DNA of 64,000 nucleotides, from the NCBI GenBank assembly GCA_032716605.1, contig CM064571.1, positions 20,153,871 through 20,217,870 on the forward strand, in the 5' to 3' direction. This document shows positions 35,093 through 48,300 of this stretch, piece by piece. Numbering within the stretch: position 1 is the stretch's first letter; each line of letters begins with the position of its first letter. The notes under the pieces were generated by a model, which was given only the letters and a program-made list of their open reading frames with translations, did not search any database and was not told where the DNA came from. This DNA comes from Paralithodes platypus (Eukaryota; Arthropoda; Malacostraca; Decapoda; Lithodidae). Both the position numbers and the translations under genes were made by a program.

Positions 35093-38000
35093 AAGAGTAG
35101 TTTAACTAGACCACCGAGCTCCCTAAAAGAGCTCTCACAGGGCTGGCCCGAAGGATTAGAATAAAATGGGCGACTATTCAAGATGAAGTAGGAAAAGTCA
35201 AAAGGGTATTAAATCTTATCTAGGAGAGAGGAATCTTTGAGAAAGCGAAGAATACGGTAGGTCGAGAATGAGGGAGAATCTACAAATATATCCGTAAATG
35301 TGCCGGTACCGAAATAAAGAGATCGGAGGTGGAAAAACTTAAGACAGTCTGTGAAGACGTGGTGAATCGTTAAGGGCTTGTCGCAAGTAGTGCAGAGGGG
35401 TCGAGGGCCGTGAGGAGACGACATTAGATAACCATGAGTCAAACGTGTACGACCAATTTGGAGCCTCGTCAAAAGAACTTCACTATGGCGGGCAGAGTGG
35501 AAAGACGAACGCCAAGGGCTAACCGTAGGTTTGATACTGCGGAGAAGATTGGTGGTCTGGGGTATCTGCCTAAGTATATACATACATACATACATACATA
35601 CAAAGGAGTACAAAGGAAGTACAAAGGAAATCAAGCAACAACAGTCCTAGTGACCCTTCTAGGCTGCTTGTCCTCCAAAACACTGAGGATCAAGTGTCCA
35701 AACAGTGGTTTAGAGAGGGTAAGGGAACATTGGAAAGTAATGTTACGTAAAATAGGACAGGATAAAATAGGGAAGGGAAGAGAAGGAAAGTGATGGTTAG
35801 AATAAATTTTGTTCGTCGTTTTAATTATATTCCGGCAATTATTAGACAATTTTATTCAGCTTAAGACTGACGTGTAGCAATTAAGAGGCTACAGACTATC
35901 TCAATTAACCCTTTTAACACGTTCACCTGTTGATCACAAAGTCCAGGATTCAATTCAATAAAACAGGAAACAAAGAGATTGATACTTCTCCCTCAACTTT
36001 CAAGTAAGACAAATAAGAAAATGAGATCAATAATCCCTTTTCTGTCAAACACATAATTCAAGTGAGATTGATAACCCACATAACGGGTGGATAGGACTCG
36101 TTAGACTTGGTCGGCAACCCATATAGGGGAGTAAACCTTATACAAATCTGTACTGCTACCTTAGGGTTAAGCAGGTTAGTGGATGGATTAGCCGCACACC
36201 ACTGTAGAAAAATAGTGCTAACAAAACATAAAAGGCCTCGGAGTCGGACGGACCCTAAATTGAGTGGTCAATCCTGTAAGTCCTTCAGTAAACTGGCATG
36301 GGTTGTCCCTCTTAGAGGGGATAGGTCCGCTTGGGGGCATTTTGTGTATGGCCACCCCCATTAAGGGGAGTAAGGTGTCTGGCAATAGATAAATAACCCA
36401 TTTTCAACCAAACACATACTTCAAAGTAAGGAAATAAAAGATAGTGATTCCCTCTCTCCAACATACACCCACACACAAACTTACACGAGTCTTGAGAGTA
36501 TACGTGTCACCGTTGACCTTGAACTGTAGTGATGACTCCCGTGTTGTGGCCACCAGCACGTTGCCCCAGTGAAGATCTCGGTGCTCAAACTCCAGCTCCT
36601 GTTCAGCCACCGCCAGACTGTATGCAATCTGAGGGATCAAAGAATGGAGGTTTATATTTAAGTTAAATAAATAAATACACTTACCACACTTTACAATACA
36701 ATGTACTTACTTTGTTGACTTTATATATACAATGCACTTACTTTATACACTACACTTTATATACATACAATGGACTTACTATATACACTTTACACTTACA
36801 TTATACAGTATACAATGCACTTACCGGTACTTTATAAATAAATAAACATTGGGTATGTGCCAGAGTATATAGATAAATAGATAGATGATAGCATACACAT
36901 AAATACAAGGTACACACACAAATAGTACAGGTATATATAGGATTATAAAGTTTTTTTGTTTTTTTTGTTTTTGTGAGAAGTTTAACCAGACCACTGAGCT
37001 CCCCAAAAGAGCTCCCATAGGGCTGGCCATTATAAAGAGATACATACATACATACATACAGTAGGTAAGGTAAAGTAGGGTTGCTTAAAATGCCACCATT
37101 AGAAAACAAAAATTATAATAATACAATCAAATATGTAATAAATACTTTACATAATAATAAGTGACATACCTGAAGGAAGGCAGAGTAAGAGTCCCTGGCA
37201 TTGTTGAAGACATAACTTTCCAGGTCTCCTCCACCATGACCAAACTCCAGTACCACATACAGCTGACTGTCAGGAAACATGTCTGGCCGGTCATTCTCAG
37301 AACCTGGTACCAGGGAGATCGGTTAAAATATAAAGGGATGATTTTGTATTTTCGTTAGATTCGTTAAATGGCCAGGGGGGTTAGTTAGTGAATTTGGGAA
37401 TGAATTTAGGTTTTAGGCCGAGTATAATGTTTGTGATGAGTAAATATAAGTATTTTGTATAATCCCTGCTACATATGTTACTACAATTTATCGAAAAATT
37501 TACAAATTTATCTTGAAGGAGGGTCTTGGGGAGGTGTTTTTTTTAAGCTTGATGGAGGTCTAGCGAGGAAACTAAAGAAATTATAAAAAGATACATAAAT
37601 GAGCAAATAAATACACCCATCTCCACTTAAACCAGCTTCCTATTTACAGCTAGGTAAACAGAGTATTAGGTATGAAAAGACTGTCCAATCCTGTAACTAA
37701 CCTAGAAACATATTATATTAAGTTCCCCTACCTTTCTCCTCGTTGAACAGGTCCCACAACTGCAGGAGGTCCTCGTGGTACCTGCCCTGGATGCACCAAC
37801 AGCTCAGGAGATGTACAAAGTTCTCGCTCCAGTTCTTGCTTCGGTCCTCACTCCGCAAGTTGCTCAGCTCCCTGTATAGTTGTGCAAAGGTTGTTACATT
37901 ACTTGGAGATATCTTAATAATTAATTAACACCCCGTTCTTAACATTAATCATCAATTACAAACCCCAATGCACTTAAATAAACTAATGAAAGCATATGGT

Positions 38001-41000
38001 CCTCCCGGGATTCCAACTCGGGACACCACACCCAGAACATAGGCATCTAAACCATTACACCACCAACACAGTTTAACAATAATAAATATGGTGTTGTCTT
38101 GTTGTAGCACTGTTGAGGCCGGCTGCTTACTCTCAAGAAATTAATAACACACTATAATTTGTGTTTTCCATTTGAGGGTAAATTGCTAAGAGGGTAAATT
38201 GCTAAGTCGCAGTCTTCTTTACTCATCGATTTTGCAACAAATTGTGTTGCTAAATGTAGTATGAAAACTTGGCCTAAATATGATGCAGACATAGAAGTTT
38301 CATATTCTTTCATCAAGTATCAAGAAATAAGTGGCTAATGGATTTAATTTACAGTCAGCTGAAATAAAGTTGACTATAACCAAACCTTGTAGAGGTTTGG
38401 TTATACAGTAGTCGGCTTTATTTAAATAAAGTCGACTATAACCAAACCTTGTAGAGGTTTGGTTATAGTCGACTTTATTTCAGCTGACTGTAAATGAAGG
38501 ATACTCACATGGAAATAACAATTTCGGACATAATTTCATCAAACGTCTTCTGTGGCTCCCCATTGACGGCAAAGTCCCCCTCGATGGGCATGATCTTCAG
38601 CACGGTGGCACCTTCCATATTGGTGGGGTTGGGGCGAGTCATAAACACCTCACCATACACTCCCTCGCCAATCTTCTTACAGCATGACAAACGACTGAAA
38701 TGGGAATCAAAATATTACAGCACTCTTTCTGGAATTCTAGTTTAGCAGCTTCTATTTCATTTTAGTAAGCGTTGTTTCCACATAGCGATTTTGATAATTT
38801 AATTTGACTTTATATTGTCCTTGTCCCAATTTTGGTTTGTTTAGTTTGCAAGTTTTACATTTTAATTAATATTAACCATACAGTACATACATACATACTG
38901 TACATAAATTTAAAGACCGAATGCTCCACACAAACTGTGGTTCCAGTCTCATGTCCTAATGGTGGCGTTCCAGGCAGCCCTGTTCAGAGCTACCTCACTT
39001 GTCAGTTTCATCAATTCAAGATCAAACCTCAAGGTCTGATTCCACGTCTTTCTTGGTCTCCCCCTCGTTAGACGAACACAGTAAAAATACAAAAGAACTA
39101 ATAAAAATCACTATGTAATAATAAAATATACAGTAATAGAAAATAAGAGATACCAGTAATTATAATGTAAAACTTGCAAAATATAGGTAAAATAAAGGTA
39201 AAATATAATATCAAACACAAAACGAGACCTTTCTGTGAAGCAATCTGCGGGGAGCACAGTAAAATCAAAATCACAATGTGGAAACAATTAAAAAAAAAAA
39301 AAAAAAAAAAAAATAATAATAATAATAATAATTATAATGTAAAACTTGCAAAATAAAGGTAAAATATAATATCAAACACAACACGAGACCTTTCTGAGAA
39401 GCAATCTGTGAGTGGGACTGGGGCGACCTGGCTGCACAGACTGAGGACCCGATGGTGTGGGTCCTCTCCAGGCTCCAGGAAGGTTATCTGCAGGCTGGTG
39501 CGGTTGGACAGCTCACATTGACTATTCCTACTCATCCGCTGAATTTGCTGAACTAAAGAGAGACAAAATAAGTTAAAAATAAATATAAGAATAAATCCAT
39601 CTATCTATCTAGCTATATACTGTACTCAGATACTTTTTTTTTTTTTTTTTAACACGGGAACAGAGAGAACACTCTTAAGACGTTTTGGTGGGCAAAGGCG
39701 ACTAACCTCTTAACCTAACAAGTGCGCATGGGGGTAATTGGAAACGTCCCCCTGTGCTGACGTATTTGAGGTGTTTCCGTCACTAAAATATTCATTGTGC
39801 CATTAATAGCATTAATACTTATCCATATGCGCCTATTATGGGTTGATTATAAAGGTATTAACCTGAAACAACAATAAAACGAGTGAAAACAGCGTTTGGA
39901 TGGTCAAAATCGGAGATATAGCCCGCGAGTTGTATAATGTATGGGTGGGGCAAGCTGCTTTCCCGCCAATTTCCCCCAAGGCCACTGAGACACAGTCGAT
40001 CGATACTCTCTCTCTCTCTCTCTCTTGCACTCGCTTGCCATCAGTGATGACAACACCCTGCTTGCAACTCGCTAATGTTAGCACGAAAATATAGCTCAGA
40101 ATAAGGGAATAACAGGGAAAATAGGTGATAACTGAAGGAGAGGAGGAAAGTGGGGAAGGAGGGGAGGTAGAGGACTGAGATTTTGCATGGCCCAGGGGCC
40201 AAAAAAAAAAAATAAATAAAAATATATATTTTTTTTTTTCGATGTCAAAAGTTGATTTTTGTTTTCACTCACTCTTAAGAGTCTCCCCGCAGTCCGCCGG
40301 AGGAACTCTTAAGAGTCTCCCCGCAGTTCCCGTGTTAAGATCCAAGATCTAAAAAAAATACTTTTAAAAGGCCCCAGTAGTACTTAAAACAAGGGAATAT
40401 GTGATTAAGTGAGATAATTACCCTCCATACCTTCTATTACTCCTCCACATGTGTCAAACCCCCCTTTCAATTATCACCTATTTTTCCTCTTATTCCTTTG
40501 TTTATCGGTGTATTTGCCACGCCAATATCTCAAAACCGGGTCCAAGGTGTGGTCCTGCGTGGGGAAAGAGAGAGAGGGAGAGACAGGCTTCAGTCTACCT
40601 CTAGGCATCGAGATTACCACCCTGAGATTGTTGTCAGTGGTTGTCAGTAGCCTCAGAACACTCCAATAATATCAGCCACAGGCCTATTACACTGTGAATC
40701 AACATTTTCTCGTAGCAATGTGACAAAACTGTTATCAAAACCTTGTAATTAATTTATATACTTTTCATGATAAATTGATACAACGTTCTGAACATTATCA
40801 ACAGGAATAATATAAAAATCAAATGCTATTTTGTGAACAACAATACTGTATAGTCTTGTCATATTTACATTTTTTTTTTTTTTTTATTCACTGTTAATAA
40901 AAAAAGAGTATTACAAACCGACTGATTGGGCAGCCTGCTAGGCACTACTACAGTACCAGGTTAAGTCCCTGTACATATTTAACAAGTATAAGTGCCTGTC

Positions 41001-44000
41001 TGGTAAAGATGCAATGCCCTATACTTTTGGACTAATTAGCCTGATGGTCACGGGGCAATTAATGCTAGATCATAGGGGTACTATGGAGCCAACGAGCCAA
41101 CTTGAGCAAAGATTGGAAACTGAACCAGTTTTTAACACTTTCAGTTTACCATAATTAAATTGCATAAACTGTATATATCAGCAGTGCCTTACCAATTTCA
41201 GAAGGAAGGGCCAAGATGCGGTAGTTGGTGTGTCGCCGGTTGAACACGGACAGATGGTTGAACGTCTTTCTACGAATCCCTGAAAGCACAAATATTCAGA
41301 ATACAGTCAAGAAAGTGAGACTTTTTCAAGCAGGTTCTGTATCTTTATAGTTAGACTCTTACCTTGAAAACTGACCATGAGAGGATTACATATATGGCTA
41401 GGACTATATTAAAATTTGATCTATTTATCTATCTATCTATCTTTATAAAAATTGAAATAGCTAATAATTTCCACTAATAAGCCATCTGTTTGTATAATGT
41501 ATATACGTAAAACCTTACTTTAACTTTAAATATTTAATAATAATACTGTACCTAAAAATGGGACTCTGTTCTTTATCACTTGTTTTGAATAGTCTCTCAT
41601 TTGCCAGTGCAACTCCATCACATTGATAGTCTACATAAATTTCATAGATTATACAGTAGCCTATACTGTATTTATTAATTTCATAACATTGTTTTGCTTA
41701 ATTATAATGTAAATCTTGCAATATAAACAAACCAAAACAGGAACGGAACAATATACTGTACTGTAAAGACAAAAATAATTGATCAAAATCACTATTTTAT
41801 GTGGAAATAACAATTTAGCAAATTAAAATTTTGAAATAAAAGAACACAAAATCACCACACAGAATGTACATCACTATATGAGTAAGTGAATTTGGATCTT
41901 CAATATCTTATTTCCACAGTGATATTTATAAGTTTGTTTGTCTATACTGAATTGTGCAGTCTCTGGTTTTGGTTCGTTTGTTTTGCAAGTTTTGCCGGAA
42001 TGTTCAAGCTATAGAGGTATTAGTTTATTATCAGTGGTTGGAAAGCTGTATGGAAGGGTGTTGATAGAGAGGATACAGTGTACGGAAGGTGCAATAGCAG
42101 AAGAGCAGTGCAGTTTTAGGAGGGGAAGAGGGTGTGTGGATCAGATTTTTGCAGTAAGACAGTTATGCGAGAAGTATTAACCCTTATTTAGCGGGGTCGG
42201 ACTTAAGTCCGGTACGAGAAAATTGGACTAAATGGCGGGGTCGGACTTAAGTCCGTGGGCGTATTCCCGCCCTAATTTAGGTGGAAAGCGAAACTTGGTG
42301 GTCAGGCGGTGTACTACAAGGGCCCACCCACACATCCCCACTGCGTGACCGTGACTAAGTGACCCTCAAGCAGCCATAATGGAAGGTCAAGATTTGCCCG
42401 TGTTCGATTCGGTGGCCGCCATCCCTAGTGCGTCGCGCCACCCTACTAACCACCCAAGAACTAGATATCATGCTGAACTCTTCAGAACTTTCTAATAAGC
42501 TGTTGGATGAAACCGTCGAAAGTCTGGGTGAGAGTTTTGGTAGTGTGGATGACTCGGAAGACGAAAATAACCCGATCATAGGCTTTCACCCCAAGCATAA
42601 TTTGCGTGGGGTGGATGTTGTGGTTGATATTGGACAGACCCTTGAGCAAATTGGAGACGTTCCTGACGAAGAACATACTGGTGTGGGTGTTGGTAAGTAC
42701 AATTTATATTTTATAATTGCTTGAAAATGTGATTGCAAGCATTTTATCACCTTACGAGCGGCTGGTGGAGTATATTTCACTGTGCCGCCCAGCGGGTTTT
42801 TTTTTTTACCCTAAATGGGGTTGTTCCGTGCTCTTTTTCATGCATAAACAAGACCCAGAGCGTAATACAAGTATGTATCCTGAAAGTGCGTAAATTGAGC
42901 TTTCCAATGACACCCGAACCATCCTTTTACGATCACTGGTTGTCTTTCAACGATCGTAAAACACGAGTGAAAAAACCCTAAAATACGGTAATTTCCTTAT
43001 ATAATTCCCTGTGTGGCGAGCGGTCTTGAGGTAATTTATGCTCCTAATCACCGCTCCGCTCTCTCTCAGAGCACATTACGTCCTCAAAATTGCACTCTAC
43101 AAGAAATGTCCTTTGCATTTTATAGCGTATTATTTGTAGGCCGTTCGGTAAATTTCTTACGGTAATACAAACAACGAAAGATTGAATATTTGTGCTTGGC
43201 ATTATATGATTGTGGGGAACAGATGTAGGCCTACCGTATATATTATGTTTTCATATATATGATACATGTGTAACATTTTTATATTATCACGACTCTCTCT
43301 CTCTCTCTCTCTCTCTGTCTCACTCTCTTTGTTTGTACTCCTTTGTACTCTCTTTGTCTGATGTAGGCCAGGGCACGCCCCTAACTAATCTCTTCCCTCT
43401 CAGGGGAAATCACACCTAGCAGATGTTTTTGACTTCCCCTCTCTCTCTGTCATTCTCTTCCTCTCTGGGTCTACCTATACTGCATTTGACATTGAAATTG
43501 CTTGAGAGTTTGATTGCAAGCATTTTATAGCGTATTTTTGCAGGCGTTCGGTAAATTTCTCACGATAACCAGGGTGTATGGTACATTTCTCACGATAATA
43601 CAAGCAACAACGAAGCTTGGCGAAGATTGTGGTCTACAATATACCTTTTTATAATTGCATGTGACCTTGTAATTGCTTGAAAGTTTGATTGCAAGCATTT
43701 TATAGCGTATTATTTTCAGGCGTTCAATAAATTTGATAAATATATCAAAATAAGTCCTGTGGGACTATGAAATAGCTATTATTGGACAAGGACAATATTT
43801 TGTTCATCCCTCCACTGGAACATCAACAACAATGTCAACAACGTATCACCGTCGGCAATCGTAAGATTCAGAGTCGTAAAGATTCCAGGACGAGCTCAAT
43901 AGAAAATGAATGAATGAAATGAATGAGTGTGCAGTACTGCCAATACGTATAGCGACTTCCGCTAGATCTAGAGACCTTTACTTCGATCTAGCAGCAATGA

Positions 44001-44518
44001 CTTACACTAGCGGTTTTGTTTTGAAATTTCAGAACAATTTCGAAGTGATATTATATGGATTTTGCCAATTCATATTTCTAGTGGTATTTATCATGTCTTA
44101 CATCTAACAATATATGCTAGCGGATTTAACTTCAATTGGTAACCCTCCCGCTCGAGTCGGCTCCAAGAAAATCGATAATGGTGGCACATTAGTAAACAGG
44201 TGATAAACAAAACCGCATGCGGATCGGTTTGGTGTATCGGTATTATGGTAAGTTGGCTACCTACTATTGTTTATACGATATAGTAAGTAATGATAAGTAA
44301 ATTAGTATATATTATATATAAAACAAAAACAAAATTCCTGCAAAGCAAGCGAAACAGAGAGAGAGAGAGAGAATGCAGAAATTTAACTGAAGAAAGAGTG
44401 AAAAAGATATAATAATACAGAAATATTACAAGCAAATAAATGAAATAGAGGGATTAGTTAGAGAAAATAATAATGAGAAATACATAATACGGATGAGGAA
44501 GAGGGAAAGCGAGCGAGC

Positions 44519-44550
<32 letters not shown>

Positions 44551-45281
44551 TGAGAGAGATTAGAGAAAATAGAGAGATTGCAAGCATTTTATAGCGTATT
44601 ATTTGCAGGCGTTCAGTACATTTCTTACGGGAATACAAACAATGAAAGATTGAATATTTGTGCTTGGCATTATATGATTGTGGGGAACAGATGTAGGCCT
44701 ACCGTATATATTATTTTTTCATATATATGATACATATGTAACATTGTTATATTATCACGACACTCTCTCTCTCTCTTGTCTCTTCCTCTCTGGGTCTACC
44801 TATAGCCTACATTTATAATTGCATGTGACCTTGAAATTGCTTGAGAGTTTGATTGCAAGCATTTTATAGCGTATTATTTGCAGGCGTTCAGTAAATTTCA
44901 TACGGTAATACAAACAACCAAACAACGAAAGATTGAATATTTGTGCTGCACATCCCTCATACGAAATACCATTCCCACCGTATAGAGAGAATACAGAAAC
45001 TGAACTGAAGAAAGAATGAAAAAGATATAATAATACAGAAATATTACATGCAAATAAATGAAATAGAGGGATTAGTTAGAGAAAATAATAATGAGAAATA
45101 CATAATACGGATGAGGAAGAGAGAAAGGGATAACAAGAGAGGGAAAGCGAGCGAGCCAGAGAGACAGAATGACAGACAGGAGGAGTGAGAGAGATTAGAG
45201 AAAATAATAATGAGAATTACATATACGGATGAGGAAGAGAGAGAGAGACAGAGCGCGCGAGAGAGGGAAAGCGAGCAAGCC

Positions 45282-45362
<81 letters not shown>

Positions 45363-48300
45363 CAGAAATAAGGAGAAATAAGAGAAAAATAAGACCGATT
45401 ACCTAAGGAATAGTAGACGCGCGAGAGGCCGAAGTCAGGCCAAAGCGAACGCAACCGAACGCGCCCGGGAAATAGACCAAAAAGTACCTCCTCTTCCTCA
45501 CCTCTTTCCACCCTCCACACTCATTCATAACATCCATTCATAGACTTATATGGGGAGACGAAGAGTTGCTCTTTCCAAAAATGATAGTTTCGTTCGCATT
45601 GGAGCCATACTAACGGCGCTAGAGCGAGTGAAATTGAGCGAATATTTCGGGATTATGCCCGCTGAGCGGTACAGTGTAAAATACCTTACCACCCGCTAAA
45701 TAAGGGTTAAGAGAAGCATAAAGATATATCTTGGGCTTTCATGGATTTGGAAAAAGCGTATGATTGTGTAGATCGAGAAGCAATATGGAAGGTGCTAAGG
45801 ATTTATGAAATTGGAGGAAATTTGTTAAGAGCAGTTAAGTGTTTATGAAGAGAGCAGAGAGTGTGTTAGAGTAGGAAATAATGAGTTGAGTGAATGGTTT
45901 GAGGTAAATGTAGGTCTATACAATAATAAAAACTAAAAATAGTGGACTCAGCTTTGGTTTCACACCCTGTAATTGGACCACCACTACAGAGCCCAAAAAG
46001 GAAGTCGGCAGTCCTAATTTAATTTGATTAGTTGTTTTGTCTTTTTACTGTGTTCGTATAAGTTTTGGTTTGTTTATTTTGCAAGTTTTACATTATAATT
46101 TATATATACCGGTACATCTGTTCTATAAGTTCACACCACATTGAGAGTGAGTGAGTGAGTGAGTGAGTGAGTGAGAATACGGTACATTGCTTAATAAAAT
46201 AGTACCAACAATTCTACAACGCTACACTTTTACAATCATACTTACAATCAACATCTGGCTCAGCAAACGAGGCCTGAAAAAAATAAATAATTGATTCACT
46301 TATAAGGGAGTACAGTACATAGGTAAAATATTCATGCTTCCTATACTCTGTTCATCTTAAGGGGAGGCAGACCGTTTTTTCTGGACTCCCTTCTCCCTAA
46401 TGTTTAGCCCTACTAGTTGAGATTATAAGACCTTCGGCCCATTAGTTTGGCGATTTTAAGACCTTTCGCCCCATTTTGTTGTCAATTTTAAGATCTTTCG
46501 TACCATTTAGGTGTCGATTATTTCCTGGCGAGCGATAGCGAGCCTGCAATTTTAAGAGGAAACGGCCTTCGGCCGCGACATTTTTCTACCGAAAAATGTA
46601 CAAGCTTATGTTGAAGGGGGGTCTAGGGGGTGTTTTTCTAAGCTTGATGGAGGTCTAGGGAGGAAACTAAAAAAATATATGAATAAATTAATTAATAGAC
46701 CAAACAAACGGTCAGTCTCCCCTTAACCTGACAAGCGCGATATAGACCTAGGGGCTAGGGTAGTTATTTGTGCATTTCTAGCCTTGGATTCTGACAGAAT
46801 TCGTTATATTTACAATATAGAGCATTATTTGTTTTCGGTATGCTTTTATTTTACATATATGATGTATATATGAACCTTCAAGAGTGCTAAAATAAGTTGG
46901 AAAAGCATTTGGGTGGTGAAAAACGAAGATATTGGCCACCCGGTCATAATCTCAGGCGAGAGAGAGCCACAGGCAGCCCTCCCCTCTCGCTGTCTGTGAG
47001 GTAACTGAGACGAGCGGGGCGGTGTGGGCCGGTGTCTGGGTGTTACATAACGATCTTTTATGCAACCCACATGTACTACATTATCGCGGGAGAGAAAAAT
47101 AACCGATAAATGATGATAATAAGAGGAAAAATAGGTGATAATTGAGGAGGGGAGGGAGGGGGGAATAAGGTGGGGAAGGAGGGGAGGGGGGTGGGTGAGA
47201 AACACATGGATGAGTACTGGAGGGGAATTATCTCACCTAGAGACAAATTCCTTTGTTTTGATAGGCCCTTTTTTTTTTTGGAAGGCTTTTTTTATGGTCT
47301 TGCTTCCGTGAGGCCTATCGCGTTCCCTATAGGAAGCCTTCCGTGAGGCCTATCGCGCTTGCCGGGTTAATGGGGGGATGGGTGTATATATTTTCTCATT
47401 TACATTATTTATCTTTTTATCATTTTTTAAGTTTCCTCCCTAGACCTCCATCAAGCTTAAAAAACACCCCCAAGACCCTCCTTCAAGATAAATTTGTACA
47501 ATTAGTGATAGAAAAAAGGCCGATTCCTCTTAAATTACAGGTTCGCTATCGCTCGCCAAGAAAAAATCGACACCTAAATGACATAGTCTTAATATTGACA
47601 AATAAATGGGACGAAAGGTCTTAAAATCTGAAAACTAATGGGCCAAACATCTTAAAATCTGAAAACTAATGGGGCTAAACATGAGGAAGAAGGGGGACCA
47701 GAAAAATGACCCATCTCCCCTTAACCCTATTTGGTCCTTCTTGGACCCCCCTCTTTAGCTCAATTAGCTGAGATTTTAAGACGTTTCCCCCTATTAGTTT
47801 GGCGATAAAGAGATGCTTGACCCCATTCAGGTGACAAATATTTTTCTCGGCAAGAGATAGCGAGCCTGTAACCAAGAAGAAATCGACCTTTGGCTGGGAC
47901 ATTTTCCTATACAAATTTAGCTTGAAGGGAGTCTGGGTGGGCATTTTATAGTTTGAAGAAAGTTTAGGAAGGCATCTTTGTTAGGCTAGGGCACAAACTA
48001 AAATACATTGTTCAGGAATGGCAAAAACAAGCAATATCCTCATTAATAACTCAGAAACCTATTGCTAGATACGCCCTATGAGAGTTCTTTTGTAGAGCTC
48101 AGTGGTCTGGTTAAACTAATAATATTGCTAGATACATAAGAAAAGAATAAGGAAAAACTACATCTCCGCTTTATAAATTATAATGATAATTTGTTTCATA
48201 ATTGACAATATAATCCCTCATTACAAAAATATTCAAGCTCAGTATTTTTGTTATTTGTTATTTTTTTTTTTTTTTTTTTAACCAGACCACTGAGCTCCCC

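Larger units (their letters stand above)
42177..45710. mobile_element. 3.5-kb piggyBac-like element
   Basis: TTAA at both edges; inverted ends TTAACCCTTATTTAGCGGG, 19 bases, perfect. GGACTTAAGTCC palindromes occur at about 42199 and 42242. Near the left end is an open stretch (see 42379-42692) with an acidic segment and a gtaagt donor. The rest has no long frame: it is filled with GA/CT microsatellites and several copies of a GCAAGCATTTTATAGCG module. It is therefore a decayed or non-autonomous element. Flanking LINE sequence resumes without loss at the other side. Confidence 0.82.

Noticed and set aside
45044..45520. 158-codon Ser/Leu-rich minus-strand frame
   Set aside because: Produced by GA microsatellites inside the 3.5-kb element.
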